NCBI GenBank assembly: GCA_021234155.1
Contig: JAJEKV010000023.1
Location: forward strand, 7,044,009-7,108,008
Length of the DNA stretch: 64,000 nucleotides
DNA from: Isoetes taiwanensis
Lineage: Eukaryota > Streptophyta > Lycopodiopsida > Isoetales > Isoetaceae
Reading direction: 5' to 3'
In this document: positions 35,501 through 44,150 of the stretch, in pieces
Position numbering within the stretch: position 1 is the first letter of the stretch
Layout: each line of letters begins with the position of its first letter
Position numbers and translations under genes: made by a program
Notes under the pieces: model-generated
Databases searched by the model: none
Told to the model about the DNA's origin: nothing
Seen by the model: the letters and a program-made list of their open reading frames with translations, nothing else

Positions 35501-35745
35501 TGAGGGATTATGTGGATGGATGGGAAAATGTATTTGGAGTTGAATCACATTATTGTCTCAGGATATTACTATAAACAGGTGGGTGGTCTCAAATTTGAGC
35601 TACTGGATGACCAGCCTGTGGCTAGTGTGTATAGCCACCTTGTAAGATTAGCTAACTTTGAAATGATTGCAGATGAAGAGGATGGTATGTTGTATACTAT
35701 GGCTGAAGACACTTGCCAACAGTTATATGTAGCCTCCCAAACTTC
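32556..35745 (+). pseudogene. Transposase-like gene of the TIR element
   Basis: From ATG 32556 a basic N-terminus (KRRIYLELESRRKRESRKRI) leads to a segment with a possible helix-turn-helix (NQRAISRLLSIPKKTVAQAF). Then FWHENTRVSPYKKHVRKHV leads to a GT at 33267 and AG at 33375 (109-nt intron), with LQLYLAFEKEHPDMKISQQT and FERLKPSYIRRLQ following. Later, broken frames give GVHKDCKCKCRICGSGPTC (zinc-like), VERRLRIISG, DFAENYGFK, SDGCSSRF with KSARPFYFLGRFHKH, and HGKGEHDGLGAVIKRI. The last part reads AVNAEEGNEEGVDFYVLKCT and SGYYYKQVGGLKFELLDDQP. The Asp and Glu in these motifs fit an RNase-H-fold DDE transposase (inference). Numerous stops and shifts make it inactive. Confidence 0.7.
34818..35042. 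repeat. Clustered AAGCACTT repeats inside the TIR element
   Basis: TAAGCACTTAAGCACTTAAA with further copies at 34818-34866, and AGCACTGAAAGCACTTACAG at 35012-35042. The same heptamer, AAGTGCT or AGCACTT, is found just inside both TIRs (32264-32290 and 38814-38840). Confidence 0.75.
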
Positions 35746-36299
35746 GGCTTAAATTCTATGGTCAAACTCGGCTTAAATCTTTGTTCATATGGTATTGACT
35801 CAATTATTATTCATAGTTTGACTATTAAAGCAAAAGCACTCACACAAAAACATCAATGCAATTGTAACCTTGAAAGTCATGTATTTATGTTCTGTATTAC
35901 ATCAAAATTGTGGCATATCTGCTTTTGTATAACATGTACAAAATTGTGGCATGTCCGCCTCGAAGTTATATATAAGTCTTCATTATTTCAATATACAACC
36001 TAACTTTTGCATGAATCTGGTCTCATCTTAACCTGAATTCTGAATCAACTTCGCATTCTATCTCAGTGTGTCTGAAGTATGAAAGGTCTCCCTTAACCAT
36101 TGTAGCTGACCTTTGCAATATTGTTTTACCATTTCAAAGTGGTTTTCCTTTCCCAATTCAAACTCGACATTGTTTCTAGAATTACGAGAGCATCCTCTCG
36201 TGTCTTGATCGGCCTACAATGATCCTTTAGAATGTTAGAGAAATCATCAACCATTGCCACATCCTTGAGTAATCTTGGCAGAATTGGTCCAATACATAA

Positions 36300-36800
36300 T
36301 CATCTCGCATCCAAATTAAAGCCCGGAATCAAAAGAGATGTGAAAGGTGGAGAGGCAAATGTTTTATGAATGCTATCATCCAACAATATGCAATTGCCCT
36401 CATATTGTGGGTATTCACTAAAAGCTGCAGATAAAGGTTTTAAGTACAATGGTTTTTCAGATCGGATGGGCCACTTGAAAGGCATCTCTAAGCAATGGGT
36501 CTGATCCCAAATAAATACAAAGTCATGCCTAATAACTGGTGCTATGACATCCACAACTTCATTTACATTAACCTTGTTCATGGATGACCAAATTGCTATG
36601 TCAAAGTGTGCCATTGCTGCCTGCAGAAATTCCCGTGCATGAGGCCTTAAAACAACCAATTTCTTGCTTGTTTTTGTAATCCACAATCTGCTGTCCACAC
36701 GTACAGGATTGTTCCTACTGTATGTACTCACTAGAACACCATTCACATCTAAAATAAGAAGTTTCCTCTTCAAAGAGGACTTTCTTTGTACACCTATCAT
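36300..36800 (-). pseudogene. FCP1/SCP-like phosphatase domain in the TIR element
   Basis: A 166-codon frame with KLLILDVNGVLVSTYS near residue 13 (the HAD motif I position, but Asn where the second Asp of DxD is usual). RPHAREFLQAAMAHFDIAIW with SSMNKVNVNE is motif II-like, and EGNCILLDDSIHK is the late acidic motif (DDS). This matches the NLI-interacting-factor/FCP1 HAD phosphatase fold, which in active members removes phosphate from RNA polymerase II CTD and other proteins. Plants have FCP1-like proteins with a D-x-N motif whose activity is uncertain. It lies inside the transposon, opposite to the transposase strand, and is probably the C-terminal domain of the gene starting at 38658. Confidence 0.85.
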
Positions 36801-38658
36801 TCAAAAATAAAAAGTAAACACCAACTCAAGCACAAACACAAAAGCGAAATTTAAAATACTAAATTAATAATAACTTTGTCAACATTTTGATCAACCATTT
36901 GTTCAACATATTGGTCTTGAAATACAATTGTACCTGAACATTCAAACATCTATAGTTAAATCAAAGATTTTATAGACAAATCTGAATTGCCTCTTAAAAC
37001 CTCCATAATTGCATTCATTTTGGTACACAATGTCTTCCTTTTTCTAGTACTTCCTTTTACGGCCCTTCCTTTTACATTTTTTTCGCCTTTTCTAGTTCTT
37101 CATTTCTTTGTAATTGTTTCAACCTCAACTTCTTTTTCTGATTCCAGCTCATTTGCCAATGCCCTCCTTCTAAAATTGTACTTCCCGCCTTCTTGACTGT
37201 GTTCTTTGCCTTTTTAATGTTTTTCCCTTCTTTGTTGCAACCTCTCCATCTTTCCTTTTCCTTTTGTTGGCTGCTTTCTTCTCTTTTCGAAGGGGTAATT
37301 TGTACATCCTTACTACATCCTACACCATCCTGTTCAACAACGGTTTCATCCCGCTCACTTGCATATCCTTGATGGATGCTTTTCTAGCCCTTTGCCTTAA
37401 GCGCTTTTTTTAGGACTACACAATGCATCTTTCAGCACTTTTTTCAATTCGGGAAGGTGGCACATAGTCTTGATGAGCGAAGAGGACCTACCAATTGAAT
37501 CAAGTTGATTTGTAGGTATATCTCTTTGTAGGCATATCAACTATTTTATTTACTTCCTGCTGCTTTGTCACATGCATGCCAAGCTCAAGAAATAAATCGG
37601 ATGAATTACACCCCCACATACCTTGCATTTACCTTCCTTCAACAAAGGCTGCACAAGCCACATGGTACTCATGATCACAACTTAAAATCAAAGACAATTT
37701 GTACCTATCATGAAAAAGTAGGCCACAAGCACAGCAAGCACCAAAGTTGCAGATTCCTGGTAGTCTTCTGCTGATAGTGTTGATGCTGAATGGATTAAAA
37801 CTTATATTCTTCAATTCTGTAAGATTACAAAGATTAGCTCGAGTTACGAAATTCTGGCCTCTTTCTCTTTGATCTCACATTCCAAGGTATTCTTCCTCGA
37901 GCTGCTCCCTTCAGTATCTGGAGACTTGAAAAGGTTTTTAACTCGGTTACAGTAATATGTCTCCATTTGTAGTGTCATCTCCAATTCCTTCCTCAGATCA
38001 GATTCCTCCTCCCAACTTTCGGATATTGTGGTCTTCAAAGCCTCAACTTTCTTCATGCTCTCTTCAAGTTCCACACCTTTGAATTTTTCATTAGACTTAG
38101 CCTCTGCAGACTAAACTAACCTCAATTTCATGCACCTCTTCTAACATGCTTGCCCTTTCATTCTCAAGCTTATTTACTGACTTCCTTAATCAATTCAAAG
38201 TTCTCTTTTTAAAAGCGAGTGGTCTAATTTTGAACTTTCTAAGCAAGTAACTTTGCTAGAAGTGGCAAATTGGACATCCTTTCCTCTACTAGACCTGCAA
38301 TTTCTATACTTCATAACTTGAGCCCCAAAAGAGGCCCAATTGATCTTGTGCTTTGCGGGGTTTGAAATGGCGATATCACAATTTTCCCATGCAAAAGCAT
38401 AAGCCACACCTTTCTCACTTCATTGTTTGGCATAGTTTCCTTCCGATATAATTTTTTTCAACAATCATCCAATTTTTCTCGGGGCCCAGGCTGGATCATG
38501 GAAACTTTCATCTTATTGCTTGGGCCTTCTTGCCAAACCGAGGCCCATTGTGCATCTGTTACATTATCTTCCAACCATTTTACTTTTAAAGCAGGTTGCA
38601 ATCCTTCACCAGAAAGTCCATGAATGTCTATGAAATCTTGCTCGGTCACCTTGACCAT
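36801..38658 (-). pseudogene. N-terminal and middle parts of the element's cargo gene (coiled coil, RING-like, Lys-rich)
   Basis: The minus-strand reading starts at the ATG at 38658, MVKVTEQDFIDIHGLSGEGL then WASVWQEGPSNKMKVSMIQP, close to the right TIR. It continues in shifted frames: YAFAWENCDIAISNPAKHKI (38407-38195), a coiled-coil (MELEESMKKVEALKTTISES, 38074-37844), then NFGACCACGLLF and SCDHEYHVACAAFVEGR (37814-37629). That last part has the Cys/His spacing of a RING-like finger. The next stretch (37200-36960) encodes Lys/Arg-rich pieces that look like nuclear localisation sequence. Together with 36300-36800 this looks like one gene. No part resembles a transposase. Confidence 0.6.
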
Positions 38659-38845
38659 TGTAAATTGAACGGATCAAAGGATTGTGTGACGGAATTGGTG
38701 ATCAAGGAAGAGGATTCGGAAACAGGGGATTCGAAATTGGGGCAGAATAAAGAAAGGGCGCGCGGGAAACGAGGCAAATGATGTCCTCTGAAAAAAAACT
38801 GACTGCTCGAATTTAGGTGCTTTAAGTGCTTGGTGCTTTCGCGCA

Positions 38846-38875
38846 TTTTGGGGTACCACTATCAAATTTACACCC
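38846..38875 (-). repeat. Right terminal inverted repeat
   Basis: Reverse complement is GGGTGTAAATTTGATAG then TGGTACCCCAAAA. It matches the left end except for T instead of C at position 4. AAGCACTTAAAGCACC lies just inside. Confidence 0.92.
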
Positions 38876-38879
38876 ACTA

Positions 38880-40480
38880 GTAGAGTTGTGCCCATATACA
38901 AGGCAGGTGACCCTCAATGCCCAGCGAACTATCGCACTATTATGATCAGCTCTTTCTTTGCAAAACTATTGGCTGGCATCCTTGAGCAGCGACTGGCAAT
39001 ATAGACGGAAGAGGCAGGTGTGTGAGCTCTCATACGAGTAGGCTTTCGGCCCAGGCATTCCACCATTGATCATATCTTCACTTTGCGCACATTGATTGGG
39101 GATAGCAGGAATTGCCGGCAAGACCTGTACTGTTGTTTTGTGGATTTTGCAAAAGCTTTTGACACAGTGCGACGGGACAAGCTATAGGACAGATTGCGGC
39201 AGCTAGGGACCCCCCTTCACTTGCAGAACGCAATATACAGGCTATACGAGCATGCTTAGCCCGTATCACATCATCAGGACAACCGGTAATCAGTAATGTT
39301 GGAGTACGTCAGGGGTTGCCCCCTCTCCCCCACACTCTTTGGTCGTTGATCAGCTGGAAGATTGGCTTTTTGAGCACGAAGGTGCGGGCGTCCATCTCAT
39401 GCATCACACAATCCGGCAACTCATATATGTTGACGATGTCAACCTCCTGACCTATACTCCAGAGGAGATGCAACGTCACCTGGATGCTCTTGACACTTTT
39501 TACCGATTCACTGACATGCGAGTTAACTTGGCCAAAACTAGGGTGCTGCTAGTTTCGTCATCCTGTCAGCCGAGGCTTCCCTCATTCACTTAACAGGGAC
39601 AAGATGTAGAGGTGGCTCCGACCTACAAGTACTTGAGGATCGAGTTCTCTACTACCACCCACTGGGATGCTGCCATCAAGTTGCGGGGTTGGAAAGCACT
39701 ACATGCCATGCAGAACAACAGCCACAAGGCAGAGTTGTATGCCTGGGGCCACCAATCACACTTGTTTAAGGCCTTGGTCGAGCCGGTCCTCCTGTACGGG
39801 GCAGAAGTGTGGGATCCGGTGATATCCCTCACCACCTTGAATGCTCTCGAGTAGGTGCAGAAAGCCTTCTTAGCACGAGCCCTTGGGGTAAAGTCCACAG
39901 TTCCATACCAGATCCTACTCCAGGAGACAGGTTTTTTTCCCCTTCAACGAGCTGCATTGGAATGCCATATTATTTATTTCCAGAAGGTGGTCGCTATGGG
40001 TGATACACGTTTGCCCAACCTTGCTTTGGCCGTTGCAATGGGTCCCCAACACCTCAAAGCCTGCTGAAAGGACAAGCAAGCTCAGTGGTTCTCACGTTGG
40101 GATGTACAGGCAGACAGATGCGTACAGGTATGGACAAGGAAGGATCACAATGCACTAAAGTTGTACCTAGGTGCTACTTTCCTTCGCAAGCTCTGGGATG
40201 CAGATGCTCTGACGCACATTAAGCTGGCACACTATCAGCAGCAAGTCAATCCTAGTCTCACGAGAGGCCCACACCAGTACTTGTACACCCATTTGCCCTT
40301 GAAGAAGCGCAAACTTATAGCTTCCATTCGCACGGGTGCACATCGCCTCCGCATTGAGACAGGGCGTTGGACTCAGGAAGCACGGGAGGAGAGGATTTGT
40401 TAGTGTTGCCACCAGGGCACCATTGAACATGAATGTCATGCCTCCATATCTGCCCAACATTTGCCCATATCCGAGCGCGG
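38880..40480 (+). pseudogene. LINE-A ORF2, reverse transcriptase and C-terminal part
   Basis: Continues LINE-A after the DNA transposon: RVVPIYKAGDPQCPANYRTI, CFVDFAKAFDTVRRDKL, VRGCPLSPTLF-like pieces and the catalytic LIYVDDVNLLTYTPEEM (YVDD). After that come YKYLRIEF, VLLYGAEVWDPV and a C-terminal HRLRIETGRWTQEAREERIC followed by CCHQGTIEHECH, a CCHC-type zinc motif. The frame changes at least six times. The same C-terminal motif is seen in the fragment at 52440-53185, so both belong to one LINE family. Confidence 0.88.
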
Positions 40481-41590
40481 TATGTTAAAGGGCTTTCATT
40501 TGATTTTAAAGAATCTAATAAATTTAAATATAATATTTTGGATGGATGATAGTGTCTAGCAGGAAACTGAGGCCATTTCATTGTAATCTATATGAGACAA
40601 AGATATGCTTGCTAGAAGCCACTTTGTTATATATATTACACAATTGTTACACATTTTGTCACAAATGTGTAGATATGTATAGCCTAAGACTCCATGGAAT
40701 TCTAAAGAATCTACATAATTGTTAATAGAACATATTTGATGATAACATCTAGGAATTTTCTCAAAACAATTTCACTTCCAATCGAGGTGCCTATACAAAC
40801 CTGTGCCATGAACAAAATCAATCTATGGCTCAATAAACTTCTATAGGAATATCAATGATCAATGATTGTGAACAAACAAAGGCCAAATTGTAAGGTTTTG
40901 CTTTTCTTTATTTTTCTCTCTTATACTTATTTTCCCTCTTGACTTCTAGGCAAGGATTGTGGGGGCCAATTATATGCCTTGCCATGTGCTATTACATACA
41001 AATCTATGGTTTTGTGCATTTTTAGCCTTTGAGGCTAGCATTAGAAACACAAGATTTAGAATCCAACTCATTGTAGTACATCATGCTCATGGTGGGCTTT
41101 AGATTGTTCATGATGTGTTTCAGAATACAAAAATATTGGACATGGCAAATATGTTGGGAGAAGAAAAATTATTGTTTATGATATGTATGAGATGAGACTC
41201 TTATTCAATTAGGTGATTATCACATGAAGAAAACCACGATAATTTGAATAGCAAATACCTAGCTCCATTAATTTTGCTCCAACATCTATATTCTCTAAGG
41301 TTTGTTAGACGTAAAATAATAACGAACAAACACTTCGATTAACATTTATTAACAATAAGAGTAAATTGTTTAAGCAGTTACATTTATTAAGATACATTCT
41401 ATATGCAACTCAAAACAATTCAAGAAGATAATGTTTGCCCTCACATGATTAACTTGAAGCCACTTTTAATACAAATCCACATTTTTACGCCCGACGAAAA
41501 GCTCAGCAATGCTGGGCACTTTTTCTAGTTTTTTATAAATGCAAGTTGCTATACTGTAAGATTTAATAATTCTAGACAATCTAACAACTT
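40481..41590. other. Intergenic AT-rich, no gene
   Basis: No ORF over 70 codons with a recognisable signature. It follows the LINE-A 3' end, but I see no clear poly-A tail, so the LINE boundary is uncertain. No RNA gene or repeat structure stands out. Confidence 0.5.
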
Positions 41591-41628
41591 TTTTTATGGC
41601 AATTGATAAAATTTTTGCAAAAAAAAAA

Positions 41629-41715
41629 GACCGACTCGGTTACTTCGCGCAGAATGGCTCTGCGTTCTCGACGCAGGGGCTGTTTGCACGGAGTGACCCG
41701 AGTGGGAAGTCAATT
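41629..41715. repeat. GC-rich hairpin block resembling those of the gypsy leader
   Basis: Isolated GC-rich block in AT-rich DNA with CTGCGTTCTCGACGCAG (pairing arms CTGCG/CGCAG). The minus strand reads GGGTCACTCCG and later GCGTCGAGAACGCAG, similar to the gypsy block at 21274 (GGGTGAATCCG, GCAGCGCCAGCGTCGAGG). It lies downstream of an H3-like relic, as in the gypsy element. Confidence 0.55.
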
Positions 41716-41812
41716 TACAAGGAAAATTTTAATTTACTATATTAATCAAAATTCTTAAGTACATTTATTACAAATCGTTATACCAAATGTTTCATACAAA
41801 GTTTTCAAGCTT

Positions 41813-41908
41813 TTAGAGCTTGTCCTTCCTAATTCGTCGGGCCAAGTGGAAATCCTTCGGCATGATGATGACCCACTTCACGTGCCCCTTTTGTTGTTTG
41901 GGTTCCAT
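41813..41908 (-). pseudogene. Relic encoding a histone H3 C-terminus
   Basis: A 31-codon frame ends GHVKWVI followed by IMPKDFHLARRIRKDKL and stop. Canonical H3 ends with a MPKDIQLARRIRGE-type sequence, so this is the loop 2/helix 3 part of an H3-like protein. The neighbouring DNA (GCCAAGTGGAAATCCTTCGG on the plus strand) aligns with the gypsy copy (GCCAAGTGGATATCCTTAGG at about 21589). The context is repeat-like, so I read it as a diverged remnant of the same retroelement ORF rather than a host histone gene. The upstream part is lost. Confidence 0.75.
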
Positions 41909-41915
41909 GGCCAAT

Positions 41916-42531
41916 TTGGCTCCACGGACGTTAAAAAATCTACCTATCTATTGAAATGTCGAGTGACCTCACCCTTATAGCTATTATCTTTATTCGTGGA
42001 TCTTAGAGATTTGAAGGGATGACGACGATCAAACTCTAGCTGCTTTCATTGAGGTGTTGATGTGCGAGCAAAGGGATTAGCAGACGCTATAGAAGGGTAC
42101 CCTTGCTGCTACAAAGGAATGGAAGGAGCAGAGTTACAGCAGCAATGAGCGACTAAAACCTCCCATAATATGCACACCTTGAGCAGATCACAAGGTAAGC
42201 TTTCCAAGGCACCAAAGAACACTTCGATCCGAGTTTGGATGCTCTAGATATGAGCAAAAAGATACTACTAGTACAAGATCCTTAAGGGGGCCAAATTAAT
42301 CAGATCCAAAACGTTGAGCATCTGCCGGAAAATCCTACAATCTATACATCATTGGAAAGATCATGGTGTAAGCTTTTCAAGCACCATCTGACTTCAGATG
42401 CCAGATATGAGCAAAAAAATACTACCGGTGCATGGATTTTTCCACAGGCGCTAGAGAGAGAAAATCATTGCGCCTGGAATAGAGAGGTAAGAGTCATTGT
42501 TTAATATTTTCTTTAAGGACGGTAGAGAAAA
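41916..42531. other. Spacer with a diverged direct repeat
   Basis: GATCACAAGGTAAGCTTTCC (about 42188) and GATCATGGTGTAAGCTTTTC (about 42360) both lead to AGATATGAGCAAAAA and ATACTAC. This is a direct repeat about 170 bp apart. No gene. Confidence 0.6.
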
Positions 42532-42536
42532 TTGAT

Positions 42537-42860
42537 ATGTCTTTGCAATATTATCTCCTTGTCCCTCCATCCGGCGGCCCTCTTTTTCGCTCCTCTCCCT
42601 CCTCTCTACGTCCTTTATCCTATCCGACTGCCCGCTTATGGTGGAGGGATTGTCTTCTCGCTATCGGCTTGGATTCATCCCAATATGGTACACATTCTGC
42701 TCGTCACGGCGGGGCCTCGGCAGCTACAGCTCGGGGGGGGTTCCACATGATGCTGCGCACGCTCACAGTCGCTGGCGCACCTCTTCTTCTCACTCTCGCT
42801 ACGTGCTTCGTGACCCGACTCAACACTTGGAGGTTTCGCGGCGTCTGGGCTTATAGTTGA
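42537..42860 (+). pseudogene. Tyrosine recombinase C-terminal fragment (DIRS-like retroelement)
   Basis: Tyrosine recombinases cut and rejoin DNA through a Tyr-phosphate link; DIRS elements use one instead of an integrase. This frame reads PPSGGPLFRSS, then LWWRDCLLAIGLDSSQYGTH and SARHGGASAATARG, the conserved HxxR box. After a one-base shift at a run of G (about 42725-42732) it continues AHSRWRTSSSHSRYVLRD, with the downstream Trp and catalytic Tyr in SRY, and ends EVSRRLGL. The N-terminal catalytic Arg region and any RT were not found. Direct repeats follow, as expected for DIRS/PAT-type split repeats. A Crypton-type recombinase is the alternative. Confidence 0.72.
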
Positions 42861-42883
42861 GGAAGTTTTCTGGTAGTCGGCCA

Positions 42884-42913
42884 GTTTTGTGTCTCTTGCG
42901 AGTCCCTTCCCAG
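42884..42913 (+). repeat. 30-bp direct repeat, first copy
   Basis: GTTTTGTGTCTCTTGCGAGT then CCCTTCCCAG, identical to 43742-43771. It starts 24 bp after the recombinase stop. Confidence 0.9.
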
Positions 42914-43741
42914 CATCGCATCGATCCGAGCCCTCGGATCGCCATTCTGGGGAGGGACGAGCTGTTATATCAGGCCACTTCCCCTTTGGGACCGGTTATC
43001 GGCGTCTTCTCACAACAGCACTTCTTCCATTCTCGTTGCTTCCCTCCCTTCCCGCCCTACTGCGTGGGGGCATGCGTCTCTTTTTCATTTATGTTTTTGT
43101 TCATGCACTCTTTGTTGTTGTCCACCTTGGGTGTTGCTATAATCATGTTTTCTTTTTCATCGGCATCATGCCACATTATTCTCCACCTGCGGGTGATGCT
43201 GTTTATTTCCACCTCGAGGGTGATGCATATTTTCATGTAATGGTTCTCCACCCGTTGGATGATGCTTTTCCACCCTATGGGTGATGCTATCTCTTTTATG
43301 TTATATTCTTTTTCATTTGTTTTCATCGCTCATATCTTTGGGAGCTTATTGTTGTGCGGCTTGCTTCATCCTTGCCATGCATGTTTGCTTTTCTCTAACC
43401 ATTCACGGGTATTTTTTAGGGTTCTTTGTGTTGCTTGCAGGATTCTGCCGTCTTTTGGGGTCCTGCTCTATTTGTGTTCGCCATCAACCCATCTCCTTCG
43501 GTTCTCCAGGCAACACATTCAAGGTTTTTGGCGACCATTTCTCATTAGGGTTTTCCTCGAAAACCCGAAAGGGCGGGGTTTTTTATCCCGATGAGAAGTT
43601 GTCGCCATTACCCTTCTATATTGCTTGTGCACATTTCTTTTTACCGGGTAGTCCGATATTGTTCCTATGGTCGGCTACCCCTCTCTATTCTTCAAAACAT
43701 TGTATACTGCTGCTGTGATGAATGACAAGCCTATCTATCCG
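42914..43741 (+). other. Sequence between the 30-bp repeats
   Basis: Pyrimidine-rich, with overlapping frames of 110-145 codons that show no domain, so probably non-coding. Holds a four-fold CCACC...GGTGATGC array (43178-43290). If the element is PAT/DIRS-like, this would be the internal part of the split repeat (inference). Confidence 0.4.
43178..43290 (+). repeat. Four-copy CCACC-N-GGGTGATGC repeat
   Basis: CCACCTGCGGGTGATGC, CCACCTCGAGGGTGATGC, CCACCCGTTGGATGATGC and CCACCCTATGGGTGATGC, spaced about 20-40 bp. In each, CCACC and GGGTG can pair across a short loop, so each unit could be a mini-hairpin. Confidence 0.8.
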
Positions 43742-43771
43742 GTTTTGTGTCTCTTGCGAGTCCCTTCCCAG
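43742..43771 (+). repeat. 30-bp direct repeat, second copy
   Basis: Identical to 42884-42913. The sequences diverge directly after it (CATC against AATC). Confidence 0.9.
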
Positions 43772-43928
43772 AATCATAAGATTGTAAATATAGAGCATCC
43801 TCATTGGGCATGTGTAAAGGTTAAAAATATAGGCGATATATAATTAAGAGCTTGTCGTTTGTATGAATATTAACCTTCCACGTGCTCACAATTCTCTAAT
43901 GGGCTCGAAACAAAATAATCATGCTCAT

Positions 43929-44130
43929 GAGATGGCAGCAAATCAAAGATTTTTTTGTTCGTAATTTAATGTACATAATTTGATGTATGTTTGAGATGGA
44001 ACATAAACCGACCGAGAATAAACATTTGAGATGGCAACAAACAAAGATTTTGTTGTTTGTAATTTAACTTGATGTACATAATTTGATGTATGTTTGAGAT
44101 GGAATATAAACTGACCGAGAATAAACATTT
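43929..44130. repeat. Tandem duplication, about 103-bp unit
   Basis: GAGATGGCAGCAAATCAAAG through CGAGAATAAACATTT is repeated directly with minor changes (GAGATGGCAACAAACAAAG at about 44030). Confidence 0.85.
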
Positions 44131-44150
44131 GAGATGTACATTTGAACATA

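Larger units (their letters stand above)
32216..38875. mobile_element. 6.66-kb TIR DNA transposon with transposase and FCP1-like cargo gene
   Basis: Terminal inverted repeats GGGYGTAAATTTGATAG then TGGTACCCCAAAA match at 29 of the first 30 bases (C/T at position 4). The flanking target duplication is 4-7 bp (ACTA to CCACTAG; 32210-32216 and 38874-38880). Its length is ambiguous because of shared bases. Removing the element and one duplication rejoins the LINE-A ORF2 frame. A plus-strand transposase gene starts near the left end, and a minus-strand gene starts near the right end, so the two converge. Both are frameshifted. The transposase does not look like hAT, Mutator, CACTA, Harbinger or Tc1 proteins known to me, so the superfamily is open. 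Confidence 0.9.

Noticed and set aside
32216-38875. PIF/Harbinger assignment of the TIR element from its GGG start
   Set aside because: The target duplication is not the usual TWA and the transposase motifs do not match Harbinger, so no superfamily is claimed.
42537-43718. Host gene on the plus strand
   Set aside because: The only recognisable part is the recombinase end; later frames overlap and have no domain.
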